From CAZKMM01 sp964553915 (lineage in GTDB: Bacteria > RBG-13-61-14 > DRUE01): DNA of 15,364 bases. Below are positions 1-7,372 of the stretch, piece after piece. The first letter of the stretch is position 1. The number at the start of each line of letters is the position of its first letter. The notes beneath the pieces were generated by a model, which saw only the letters and a list, made by a program, of their open reading frames with translations, was not told where the DNA came from and did no database searches. A program made the position numbers and the translations under genes. Where the stretch lies: positions 1-15,364 of the forward strand of contig CAZKMM010000059.1 of the NCBI GenBank assembly GCA_964553915.1, read 5' to 3'.

Positions 1-566
1 AGAGCCGAGACCGACTTCCCAAAATCTATGCCAGCTATCTTTTAATGAGAAGCTATCTTGCTGACCTTTATCCCTTTGCTCAAAAAATGGCAGAATGGGG
101 AATTGATGGGATTCTTTTCCAGCAAATGGGCGGAGTATTTCGCAGGGAGGATTTAAAAGAGATAACTTATTCTGGATACTATGGCGAGGATTTTCCGGAT
201 GAGGAACTTTTTCAGGAGATAGAAAAGATTCAGGCAGATTTTCAGGCTAAGTTAGAGGTGATTTTTCCGGAGCGGATTTATTCTCAAAAGCAGGGGGGCT
301 GTGGTGCTTTTTCTTTGACTCAGCTTTTTATCAAGGCGAATGGAGAAGTTAGCCCCTGCTGTGCTTTGGGCTATTCGGTTCAGCTTTTGAATCGGAAAAA
401 GGAGCTGGTTTTGTTTCCATCCAAAATCTTTGGAAACATTAAAGAGAAATCTCTCTGGGAGGTCTGGCAGAGCGACTCAGCTCGGGCATTTCGCGACCAG
501 ATGCAAAAGCAGGGTTTTGCGGATGCCTGTCAGGACTGCATCGGGCTTTATCTGAAAAGAGAGTAA
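1..566 (+). CDS. Radical SAM/SPASM protein, C-terminal part (5' end outside window)
   Basis: The reading frame is open from base 3, so the ATG at 45 is internal and the gene begins upstream of the window. Numbering from that ATG, the visible part has the cysteine pattern of a SPASM auxiliary iron-sulfur domain: Cys86 (GGCGAF), a Cys105-Cys106 pair after FIKANGEVSPCC, then FGNIKEKSLWEVW, and a closing CQDC at 162-165. The FxxANGxVxxCC and GNIxxxxLxEIW patterns are hallmarks of SPASM C-termini. The radical SAM core with its CxxxCxxC motif should lie upstream but is not visible. Such proteins catalyse radical modifications of peptides or sugars in the cytoplasm; the substrate here is unknown. 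The TAA stop shares one base with the next gene's ATG, so the two are probably translated together in the glycan operon. The family call is firm; the function is open. Confidence 0.85.
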   Translation, partial: SRDRLPKIYASYLLMRSYLADLYPFAQKMAEWGIDGILFQQMGGVFRREDLKEITYSGYYGEDFPDEELFQEIEKIQADFQAKLEVIFPERIYSQKQGGCGAFSLTQLFIKANGEVSPCCALGYSVQLLNRKKELVLFPSKIFGNIKEKSLWEVWQSDSARAFRDQMQKQGFADACQDCIGLYLKRE

Positions 567-2329
567 TGAGAGTTTTACTGATATATACGGACATTGGCAC
601 GGGTCAGCTTTTTCATTACCAGCACGGCTTGGGCTGGCTCAGTGCGGTTTTGAAAAGAGCCGGTCATCAGGTCGGATTGATTTATCTGGAAAAAGAAATA
701 CCAGAGCCAGAATTTATCCAGCAGGTAAAAGGGTTTTCTCCTCAGCTTTTGGGATTTTCCTGCTCCACTCTTCAATATCAATTTGTTAAAAAATATGCCC
801 GGGCAGTTAAAGAGGAGCTTGGTCTTCCTCTGGTGATTGGTGGAATTCATCCTACGGTGGAGCCAGAGCCGGTGCTGAAAGAAGCAATTTTTGATTTTCT
901 CATTCGGGGAGAAGGGGAGGAGCCTCTCCTGGAATTGGTGGAAGCTCTGGAGCAGGGCAGAGATTTTTCTCAGATAAAAAATCTCGGCTTTTTAAAGCAG
1001 GGAGAGGTTAAGCTTAATCCACTTCGGGAGCCGGTTGCTCTTGACCAGCTTCCTTTTCCGGACCGGGAGATTTATGATGAATCCCGGCTTCTCAGGGAGA
1101 ATGATTATCAGGTGATGGTGATGGCGAGTCGGGGTTGTCCTTTTGCCTGCAGCTATTGTTGTAATACGGTTCTCAGCCAGCTGGCAGGCGGGGTGAACAG
1201 GTGGCATAGGAGACGCTCGGTGGGAAATGTGCTTGAAGAAATAGAGGAGCTTCACCAAAGATACCCGCAAATGAAAAGCATAATGTTTATGGATGAGATT
1301 TTTACCAGCTCCCGTGCCTGGGTGGAGGAGTTCTGTCAGGAGTATGCTAAAAGGTTCACCACTCCCTGGCGGATTTTTGTTCGGGTGGGAACCGTGGATT
1401 ATTCTCTTTTAAAGCTGATGAAAGAAAGCGGGCTGTATTCGGTGCTGATTGGGGTGGAGAGCGGAGATGAGTATATCCGAAGAGAGGTTATGAATCGGAA
1501 GATGAGCAATAAGCAGATTCTTCAGATTTTTCAATGGGCAGATGAGCTGGGATTGGAGACCTGGAGTATGAATATGGTTGGGGTTCCCGGAGATAGTGAA
1601 GCCAGCATTCGCCGGACCATAGAGCTGAACCAAAAAATTTGCCCGGATCATTTATCTCTTTCTATTTTTCAGCCTTTTCCGGGCACTCCGCTTTATGAGA
1701 GATGTAAGAAGGAGGGGCTTCTTCGTCCCGGGGGTGCGACCAGTATTTTCTTTTACCAACCCCAGGTGGAGCTTCCGGGACTTTCGGACGAAAAATTTAA
1801 TGAGCTATTTAAGGAGTTTCGGTTTCTCGGCTGGCTCTGGTCCGCCCAGAAGCGAGCCAGAGGATATTATGACCTTTGCGCCCATTTTGACCGGGCAAAG
1901 ATAAAGCCGGGAGGAGAGAATTTTGTGGAGATGATGCTTACCCGGGTTCAGGGAGAAGACCGGATGAGTATTCTAATTCATCCCCCAAGTCGGGTAAGCT
2001 GGAAAGTTCAGCTCAAGCCCAATTCCCGGCTCTGCTTTGGTGCCAGCTTCAGCCCGGAGGTCTGGGATAAGCCGGGAGAGGGATGCTGGTATCTGGTCAA
2101 GGTCAAAACCAGATGGAGGGGGGAACAGGTGGTTTTTGCTCATTACCTTGACCCCAAGCACCAGCCCGAGCAGAGAAAATGGAATGACTTTAAAATAGAC
2201 CTTTCTAAATTTGGCAAAAGGAAGATAGAGCTAATCCTGGAGACGAAAACTGATGGTGCTAATGATTGGTGCGTGGCGTTCTGGTCTCAGCCCTATTTGA
2301 TTCAAGGAGGGGAAGATGAGCCTGCTTGA
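566..2329 (+). CDS. B12-binding-type radical SAM protein with C-terminal beta-sandwich-like domain
   Basis: This 587-residue protein has a Rossmann-like cobalamin-binding-type domain (about 1-135). It contains the IGGIHPTVEP and IRGEGEEPL motifs usual for BchE/methyltransferase-like radical SAM proteins. The DxHxxG cobalt-ligand motif is absent, as in many members. The radical SAM core (about 180-400) binds its 4Fe-4S cluster through Cys191, Cys195 and Cys198 (RGCPFACSYC), followed by FMDEIF, GVESGD and QPFPGTPLY. Residues about 440-580 form an extra strand-rich domain with WDKPG, FAHYLDP, KWNDFKIDLS and a late WSQPYL. This resembles the jelly-roll-like modules sometimes found on sulfatases and other glycan-associated proteins. 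Likely roles are methylation or another radical modification of a sugar or lipid in glycan assembly, but the substrate cannot be read from the sequence. The start is set by the TAATG overlap with the upstream gene. The last 14 bases overlap the acyltransferase gene. Confidence 0.88.
   Translation: MRVLLIYTDIGTGQLFHYQHGLGWLSAVLKRAGHQVGLIYLEKEIPEPEFIQQVKGFSPQLLGFSCSTLQYQFVKKYARAVKEELGLPLVIGGIHPTVEPEPVLKEAIFDFLIRGEGEEPLLELVEALEQGRDFSQIKNLGFLKQGEVKLNPLREPVALDQLPFPDREIYDESRLLRENDYQVMVMASRGCPFACSYCCNTVLSQLAGGVNRWHRRRSVGNVLEEIEELHQRYPQMKSIMFMDEIFTSSRAWVEEFCQEYAKRFTTPWRIFVRVGTVDYSLLKLMKESGLYSVLIGVESGDEYIRREVMNRKMSNKQILQIFQWADELGLETWSMNMVGVPGDSEASIRRTIELNQKICPDHLSLSIFQPFPGTPLYERCKKEGLLRPGGATSIFFYQPQVELPGLSDEKFNELFKEFRFLGWLWSAQKRARGYYDLCAHFDRAKIKPGGENFVEMMLTRVQGEDRMSILIHPPSRVSWKVQLKPNSRLCFGASFSPEVWDKPGEGCWYLVKVKTRWRGEQVVFAHYLDPKHQPEQRKWNDFKIDLSKFGKRKIELILETKTDGANDWCVAFWSQPYLIQGGEDEPA
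2304..2312 (+). promoter_or_regulatory. Strong ribosome binding site for the acyltransferase gene
   Basis: AAGGAGGGG lies 3 bases before the ATG at 2316, inside the end of the preceding reading frame. It is the best Shine-Dalgarno match in the operon and decides the start, which overlaps the upstream gene by 14 bases. The other junctions of this operon have weak sites and rely on stop-start overlap. Confidence 0.75.
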
Positions 2330-2897
2330 TAAGCTCAGGTTTTTCAAATGGCTGATGGATGACCCGGACCTGAACCGGCTTTATCACGCGGTAAAGGAGC
2401 GGAAATTATCTCCGGAGCTGGTTGAGCTGGAAAATGCTTTAATTCGCTGGGCAGGGTTTTTTTATCATCATTCTCTGGAATATGCTCTCAGTCAGGGAAT
2501 GAAAGTGGGGAAAAATCCCCGGGTGGAGCCGTTTGTGGTTTTTATGGGCTTTGAATGGATAGAAATTGGAGATGATTTTACCGCCAGCAGTTTTTCCACG
2601 ATTCGGGCGGTGGATGCTCCGATTAAAATTGGCAATAAGGTAAGCCTGGGACCGGGCTCAGCGATTATTGGTGCCAATCACGGGATTGAGCCGGGCACTC
2701 CCCATCAGCTTCAGCCTCAGGTGAGCCAGCCCATAGAAATTGGCGATGATGTCTGGCTTGGGGCAGGGGCAATTGTTCTTCCCGGGGTAAAAATTGGCTC
2801 AGGAGCGGTTATTGGAGCCGGGAGCGTGGTTTTAGAAGATATTGAGGAGAATGCCATTGTTGGCGGGATGCCGGCAAGATTTCTTCGGAAAAGATGA
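2316..2897 (+). CDS. Left-handed beta-helix (hexapeptide) acyltransferase
   Basis: The protein has 193 residues, a normal length for a WbbJ/maltose-O-acetyltransferase-like enzyme. After a helical N-terminus (1-65), residues 66-175 show imperfect hexapeptide repeats (WIEIGDDFTA, PIKIGNKVSLGPGSAIIG, IEIGDDVWLGAGAIVLPGVKI and following) that fold as a left-handed beta-helix. His122 in GANHGIE sits where the catalytic histidine of this family lies. The ending GGMPARFLRKR is the usual family tail. Members transfer acetyl or other acyl groups from CoA donors to sugar hydroxyls or amines, normally as trimers. With the glycosyltransferase and methyltransferase next to it, O-acylation of a surface glycan is the likely job; acceptor and acyl chain are unknown. 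The stop overlaps the next ATG as ATGA. Confidence 0.9.
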   Translation: MSLLDKLRFFKWLMDDPDLNRLYHAVKERKLSPELVELENALIRWAGFFYHHSLEYALSQGMKVGKNPRVEPFVVFMGFEWIEIGDDFTASSFSTIRAVDAPIKIGNKVSLGPGSAIIGANHGIEPGTPHQLQPQVSQPIEIGDDVWLGAGAIVLPGVKIGSGAVIGAGSVVLEDIEENAIVGGMPARFLRKR

Positions 2898-3883
2898 AAT
2901 ACTTAGAGCCAGAGCTGATTTCTCTTCCCTTTGACCAGTATCAGCGGTATCGGCTTGTCGCAGAGGTTTTAGACCGGCTTCGCCCCTCGGAAGAGGCTGT
3001 GGAGATTTTAGAAGTCGGGGGATACCCGGGAGTGGGAAAGAGGTTTTTTCTAAAAGATGAGTTTTTTATTGTGGATTTGTTTGCAGAGGGAAAAGCGGAT
3101 GAGGTAGTGGCTTCTGCTTTATCACTTCCTTTTCCAGATGATTCTTTTCCGGTGGTAATTTCTGTGGATTTGCTTGAGCATCTTCTTCCTGAGCAGAGAA
3201 GCCGGGCGATTTCGGAAATGGCACGGGTAAGCGCAGAGCTGATTTTGCTCAGCGCTCCTTTTCAGTATTCCCTGGCTCGCCAGGCAGAGAAGCTGGTTTT
3301 TGAGTTCATTAAGGACTGGCTGGGATGGGAGCATAAGTATTTAAAAGAGCATCTGGAGATTCCAGCTCCCAAGCTGGTGGAGACCGAATCCGAGCTGGTC
3401 AAACTCGGCTTTGACACCCAGATTCTTCCCAACGGCAATCTGGAAAGATGGCTGATTATGATGCTGGGATATTATTATTTGGAGGGCTTGGCAGATGCGC
3501 TGGAGCTTCGCCAGAGACTCAGCCAGTTTTACAATCAGCATTTTTTCTTTTGGGATATATCAGAGCCTGCGTATCGGCATTTGATTGTTGCTTCCCGATG
3601 CTGGCTTAAAGAAAAGCCTCAAGCACTGGAGGACCTGATTTCTAAAATTCAGCGCGAGCCGGAGCCAGATTACCAGAGGTTTCAGCTCTGGCTGGAATTT
3701 TTCCGGCACGGAGAAATCCGTCGGTTTGAAGAGAAAATCTCCCAGCTTGAGCAGGCGTTAAAATCCCGGGAGGAAGAAATTGCTCATCTTCGGGCTTATA
3801 TTTCAGAGCTGGAGGATTTTCACCAGAAGGTAAAAAGTTCTCTTCTGTATCGGCTCTATCAGGTTTTCAAAAGAAAGCAATGA
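2894..3883 (+). CDS. Class I SAM-dependent methyltransferase with C-terminal coiled coil
   Basis: The N-terminal half (about 15-125) is a Methyltransf_11-type Rossmann fold. It shows the motif I variant ILEVGGYPG (38-46), an acidic residue at the end of strand 2 (FFIVDLF), then LSLPFPDDSFPVVISVDLLEHL (77-97), which matches motifs II/III. Residues 130-270 are helical and unassigned. Residues about 275-312 have heptad-like charged/hydrophobic spacing (FEEKISQLEQALKSREEEI and following) and should form a coiled coil. The ending SSLLYRLYQVFKRK resembles the tails on many glycan-cluster methyltransferases and glycosyltransferases. The enzyme probably methylates a sugar or a polysaccharide end, and the coiled coil may set chain length or assembly, but this is inference. 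The gene overlaps both neighbours by ATGA junctions and has only a weak ribosome binding site. Confidence 0.85.
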   Translation: MKYLEPELISLPFDQYQRYRLVAEVLDRLRPSEEAVEILEVGGYPGVGKRFFLKDEFFIVDLFAEGKADEVVASALSLPFPDDSFPVVISVDLLEHLLPEQRSRAISEMARVSAELILLSAPFQYSLARQAEKLVFEFIKDWLGWEHKYLKEHLEIPAPKLVETESELVKLGFDTQILPNGNLERWLIMMLGYYYLEGLADALELRQRLSQFYNQHFFFWDISEPAYRHLIVASRCWLKEKPQALEDLISKIQREPEPDYQRFQLWLEFFRHGEIRRFEEKISQLEQALKSREEEIAHLRAYISELEDFHQKVKSSLLYRLYQVFKRKQ

Positions 3884-5259
3884 AGATTTTATATGTGGTT
3901 CATTATTATCTTCCCCGTCATCAGGCAGGCACCGAGCTTTACACTCAGGCTTTAGCAAGGAAGTTTAAGGAAGAAGGGCACCGGGTATGGATTTTTACCA
4001 GTGAAGACCAAGCCCAGCCTGGCTGGGAACTGAAAAAAGATATATATGAAGAAATAGAGGTCTTTCGGATTTATCATTCTGGTGCCCGGGATTTTCGCTC
4101 CACCTATCAGAGGGAGGAATTTGACCGGATTTTTGCCCGGGTGCTGGAGCAAATCCAGCCGGAGGTGGTTCATTTCCAGCATCTGCTTCGGCTTTCTCTC
4201 GGGTTTATTGCGGAAGCAAAAAAGCGAAATATGCCTGCGCTTATGACCCTGGCAGATTACTGGCTGATTTGTCCGGCAATTATTATGCTCAAGCCCGAAG
4301 ACCAGCCCTGTGCCTCTCCGGAGCAGGGAAGAGCCTGCGTTCGCTGTGCTCATTCCTTGAGCGGGATGATTCCCAATCTCCTCTGGCAGATGCCCGGGGT
4401 TTTCCAGAGGGCATCAGAGCGGGCTTTAGCTTATGCTCATCAGATAAAACGCCAGCTCCCTCCGGGCTGGGTGGAATGGCTCCGGGAAGTTTTAGGGAAA
4501 AAAGCAGAGCAGGAGAAAAAAAGCAGGCTTCTTTCTCAAAGATGGGAGGAGATGAAAAAAGCAGTGAGCCAGCTGGACTTAATCATCTCACCCAGCAGGT
4601 TTTTGCGGGAGATGATGATTTCCAGCGGGATGGTGCCCGAAGAAAAAATTATTTATTCAGATTATGGGTTTGAGAGCCGGGGATTTTTGCCCCGGGATAG
4701 GTTCAAATCTCCGGGTGAGCCTTTAATTCTGGGATTCATCGGCACTCTGGTTCGGCATAAAGGGGTTCATATTTTAATTCAGGCTCTTAAGTATCTGGAA
4801 GGAGAAAATCTGGAGCTGAGAATTTACGGCTCGCTGGAGGAATTCCCCGGTTATGTTCGCTGGTTAAAAAAGCTGGCAGATAAAGATAAAAGAATCAAAT
4901 GGATGGGAAGAGCAGAGCATTCTCAGGTTCCTGAGGTGCTGAAAGAAATAGACCTTTTAGTGGTGCCCAGCCTCTGGTATGAGAATTCTCCCCTGACCAT
5001 TCACGAGGGATTTTTAGCCCGTCTGCCTGTGCTTGCCAGCAACCTGGGGGGAATGAAAGAGCTGGTCAGAGAGGGTAGGGGAGGGATGTTGTTTGAGGCA
5101 AATAACCCGAAAAATCTGGCAGAAAAAATCCGGATGTTTATAAAAAATCCAGAGCTGATTCCCTGCCTGAAGTGCGGAACTCCTCCTGTAAAAACCATAG
5201 AGCAAAACTATAAAGAGCTTTTGCAACTGTATGAAAAAATTAAAAAAGCCGGGAACTAA
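3880..5259 (+). CDS. GT-B glycosyltransferase, family 4
   Basis: This 459-residue cytoplasmic retaining glycosyltransferase builds oligosaccharides from nucleotide-sugar donors. The N-terminal Rossmann domain begins MKILYVVHYYLPRHQAGTELYT, with the acceptor-side glycine pattern of GT4. Residues 126-156 hold a cysteine-bearing insertion (Cys131, Cys144, Cys153, Cys156) seen in a subset of GT4 enzymes and possibly metal binding. The C-terminal domain starts near 278 with LILGFIGTLVRHKGV and contains VVPSLWYENSPLTIHEGF. There Glu368 and Glu376 form the EX7E donor-binding motif, followed by VLASNLGGMKELV. It is the last gene of the + strand operon, starts in an ATGA overlap, and its stop codon lies within the loop of the terminator hairpin. 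The sugar donor and linkage cannot be deduced. Confidence 0.92.
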   Translation: MKILYVVHYYLPRHQAGTELYTQALARKFKEEGHRVWIFTSEDQAQPGWELKKDIYEEIEVFRIYHSGARDFRSTYQREEFDRIFARVLEQIQPEVVHFQHLLRLSLGFIAEAKKRNMPALMTLADYWLICPAIIMLKPEDQPCASPEQGRACVRCAHSLSGMIPNLLWQMPGVFQRASERALAYAHQIKRQLPPGWVEWLREVLGKKAEQEKKSRLLSQRWEEMKKAVSQLDLIISPSRFLREMMISSGMVPEEKIIYSDYGFESRGFLPRDRFKSPGEPLILGFIGTLVRHKGVHILIQALKYLEGENLELRIYGSLEEFPGYVRWLKKLADKDKRIKWMGRAEHSQVPEVLKEIDLLVVPSLWYENSPLTIHEGFLARLPVLASNLGGMKELVREGRGGMLFEANNPKNLAEKIRMFIKNPELIPCLKCGTPPVKTIEQNYKELLQLYEKIKKAGN

Positions 5260-5271
5260 GTCCCGGCTTTT
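5244..5271. terminator. Bidirectional rho-independent terminator between the GT4 gene and dnaK
   Basis: An 11-bp perfect inverted repeat (AAAAGCCGGGA and TCCCGGCTTTT) encloses a 6-base loop. On the + strand the stem ends in TTTT; on the - strand it continues into a longer T-rich tail because + strand 5242-5247 is six A residues. It therefore fits termination of both convergent units and is stronger for dnaK. The TAA of the glycosyltransferase occupies the loop. Confidence 0.85.
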
Positions 5272-5291
5272 GGCTCGGCTTGGAAATGGTT

Positions 5292-7220
5292 TTAACCGCT
5301 TCCGCTGGAGTCTTCATACTCCGCATCAATCACCTCTCCTTCAGGTTTTTTCTCCTCAGTGCCCGCAGAAGTTCCGCTGGCTCCTGCTCCGGGCTGAGCC
5401 CCAGCTTCTGCTCCTGCCCCTCCCTGCTGGCGATAGAGGATTTCTGCCATCCGGTGTGAAGCCTGGGTGATGCGGTTAATAGCAGATTCCATCTCTTCTT
5501 TGCTCTGGCTTTCCAGAGCTTTTTTGCCCTGGTTGATGGCTTCTTCTATTTCTCGGATATCATCCGGGCTGAGTTTAGCTTTGTGCTCATTAAAGGTTTT
5601 TTCTATGTTATAAATCAGGGTATCCAGCCGGTTTCTGACTTCAATCAGTTCTTTTCTCCTGCGGTCTTCTTCCGCATGAGCTTCTGCATCTTTGATCATC
5701 CTCTGGATTTCTTCCTCGCTCAGACCCGAGCTGGCAGTCACAGTAATTGCCTGCTCCTTGCCAGTTGCCAGGTCTTTAGCCGAGACATTTAAGATTCCGT
5801 TAGCGTCTATGTCAAAAGTCACCTCAATTTGTGGTATCCCTCTGGGAGCAGGTGGAATTCCAACCAGGTGAAATCTTCCTAAGGTGCGGTTATCCTTTGC
5901 CATTGGTCGCTCACCCTGAAGGACATGGATTTCCACTGTGGTCTGGTTATCCTCTGCGGTGGTAAAGATTTCGCTTTTACGAGTGGGAATGGTGGTATTT
6001 CTGGGAATGAGCACGGTCATAACTCCGCCCAGGGTCTCCACTCCCAGGCTGAGCGGGGTAACATCCAGAAGGAGAATATCTTTAACCTCACCAGCAAGCA
6101 CCCCAGCTTGAATGGCGGCTCCCAGAGCCACCACCTCATCCGGGTTCACCCCTTTATAAGGCTCCTTGCCAAAAATTTCCTTAACCAGTTGCTGGACTCT
6201 GGGAATTCTGGTGGAGCCACCTACCAGAACCACCGCATCTACCTGCTCCGGCTTAATCTTGGCATCTTCTAAAGCCTGCATTACCGGTCCCCGGGTTCTT
6301 TCTATTAAATCCTCCACCAGTTGTTCAAATTTTGCCCGGGTGAGCTTGATATTAAGATGCTTGGGACCAGAAGCATCCGCGGTTAAGAAGGGCAGGTTAA
6401 TCTCAGTTTCCATTACCGAGCTAAGCTCACATTTAGCTTTTTCCGCGGCATCCTTCAACCTCTGAAGCACCATCCGGTCTTTGCTGACATCAATTCCGGT
6501 ATCCTTTTTAAATTCCTCAATCAGCCAGTTGATAATCCTCTGGTCAAGGTCATCACCGCCCAGATGGGTATCACCAGCAGTGGCTTTTACCTCTATTACA
6601 TTGTCTCCCACTTCCAGAATAGAGATATCAAAAGTTCCACCGCCAAAGTCATAAACCGCAATAATCTGGTTTTTTTCCTTATCCAAGCCATAGGCAAGAG
6701 CGGCTGCGGTAGGTTCATTGATTATTCTTTTAACTTCCAAGCCGGCAATCCTGCCCGCATCTTTGGTTGCCTGCCTTTGAGAGTCATTGAAATAAGCTGG
6801 AACCGTAATTACCGCTTCCTTTACCTCTTCGCCAAGATAAGCCTCTGCGGATTTCTTCAGCTTCTGTAAAATCATTGCACTGATTTCCGGAGGAGAATAC
6901 CGCTTTCCCTGAACCTCCACCCAGGCATCACCATTTGGTCCCTCTACCACTTTATAAGGAACCGTCTTGATTTCCTCGGTTACTTCAGGGTATTTTCTCC
7001 CCATAAACCGTTTTATGGAGAAAATGGTATTTTCTGGATTGGTGATTGCCTGACGCTTAGCGATCTGTCCAACCAGACGCTCTCCCTCCTTGCTAAAAGC
7101 AACTACACTTGGGGTAAGCCGATTCCCCTCCTCATTAACAATTACCTTGGGCTCTCCACCTTCCATTACCGCAACCACCGAGTTAGTGGTGCCAAGGTCT
7201 ATTCCGATTATCTTTCCCAT
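5292..7220 (-). CDS. dnaK: Molecular chaperone DnaK (Hsp70)
   Basis: This 642-residue protein is a full-length Hsp70. The ATPase domain shows IGIDLGTTNS (5-14), the Lys70 region SIKRFMGRK, VPAYFNDSQRQATKDAGRIAG (140-160), the YDFGGGTFDISIL phosphate loop (190-202) and VGGSTRIP (333-340). The interdomain linker is DILLLDVTPLSLG (381-393). The substrate-binding domain follows, then a helical lid and a Gly/Ala/Glu-rich tail with EGEVIDAEYED (628-637), a version of the EEVD-like ending of bacterial DnaK. The stretch near 77-106 (PNGDAWVEVQGKRYSP) is the insert typical of diderm bacteria. DnaK refolds client proteins in the cytoplasm in an ATP cycle with DnaJ and GrpE, neither of which is beside it. 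A strong ribosome binding site and a separate promoter precede it. Confidence 0.98.
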   Translation of the reverse strand: MGKIIGIDLGTTNSVVAVMEGGEPKVIVNEEGNRLTPSVVAFSKEGERLVGQIAKRQAITNPENTIFSIKRFMGRKYPEVTEEIKTVPYKVVEGPNGDAWVEVQGKRYSPPEISAMILQKLKKSAEAYLGEEVKEAVITVPAYFNDSQRQATKDAGRIAGLEVKRIINEPTAAALAYGLDKEKNQIIAVYDFGGGTFDISILEVGDNVIEVKATAGDTHLGGDDLDQRIINWLIEEFKKDTGIDVSKDRMVLQRLKDAAEKAKCELSSVMETEINLPFLTADASGPKHLNIKLTRAKFEQLVEDLIERTRGPVMQALEDAKIKPEQVDAVVLVGGSTRIPRVQQLVKEIFGKEPYKGVNPDEVVALGAAIQAGVLAGEVKDILLLDVTPLSLGVETLGGVMTVLIPRNTTIPTRKSEIFTTAEDNQTTVEIHVLQGERPMAKDNRTLGRFHLVGIPPAPRGIPQIEVTFDIDANGILNVSAKDLATGKEQAITVTASSGLSEEEIQRMIKDAEAHAEEDRRRKELIEVRNRLDTLIYNIEKTFNEHKAKLSPDDIREIEEAINQGKKALESQSKEEMESAINRITQASHRMAEILYRQQGGAGAEAGAQPGAGASGTSAGTEEKKPEGEVIDAEYEDSSGSG

Positions 7221-7223
7221 TTT

Positions 7224-7233
7224 CCACCCTCCT
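7224..7233 (-). promoter_or_regulatory. Ribosome binding site of dnaK
   Basis: On the - strand AGGAGGGTGG ends 3 bases before the ATG at 7220. It is a near-perfect Shine-Dalgarno sequence, confirming the start and predicting high translation. Confidence 0.8.
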
Positions 7234-7262
7234 GATATTAAAAAATTTTTTTCTCAACCTAA

Positions 7263-7291
7263 AACTTAATCATCGCTATAAACCCTGTCAA
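7263..7291 (-). promoter_or_regulatory. Predicted dnaK promoter (housekeeping sigma type)
   Basis: On the - strand TTGACA (7286-7291) is followed after 17 bases by TAAGTT (7263-7268), a weak -10 match. The start point would lie near 7256, giving a leader of about 36 bases that includes the ribosome binding site. No CIRCE inverted repeat and no convincing sigma-32 -10 (CCCCAT type) is present in the 152-bp gap. The rest of the gap is A/T rich and includes a purine-only run at 7350-7372; I see no other gene in it. Confidence 0.5.
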
Positions 7292-7372
7292 GCTGAACCG
7301 GAATAATAAAAAGATATTAAAAGAAAAAATTAAAAAACGAAGGATTTTTGAGGAAAGGGAGAAAGAAGAAAG

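Noticed and set aside
566..970. Functional His-on cobalamin binding in the B12-type radical SAM protein
   Set aside because: The N-terminal domain fold is recognisable, but no DxHxxG motif is present, so lower-ligand coordination by His cannot be claimed.
4269..4673. 134-residue open frame on the + strand inside the glycosyltransferase gene
   Set aside because: It is an out-of-frame shadow of the well-supported GT4 gene, with no recognisable motif and no ribosome binding site.
5925..6272. 115-residue open frame antisense to dnaK
   Set aside because: It lies opposite highly conserved DnaK sequence, so its length follows from dnaK codon use; no domain and no start signals are visible.
7221..7372. 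CIRCE operator or heat-shock sigma promoter before dnaK
   Set aside because: No TTAGCACTC-N9-GAGTGCTAA inverted repeat and no CCCCAT-type -10 are found on reading the gap; only a housekeeping-type promoter is supportable.
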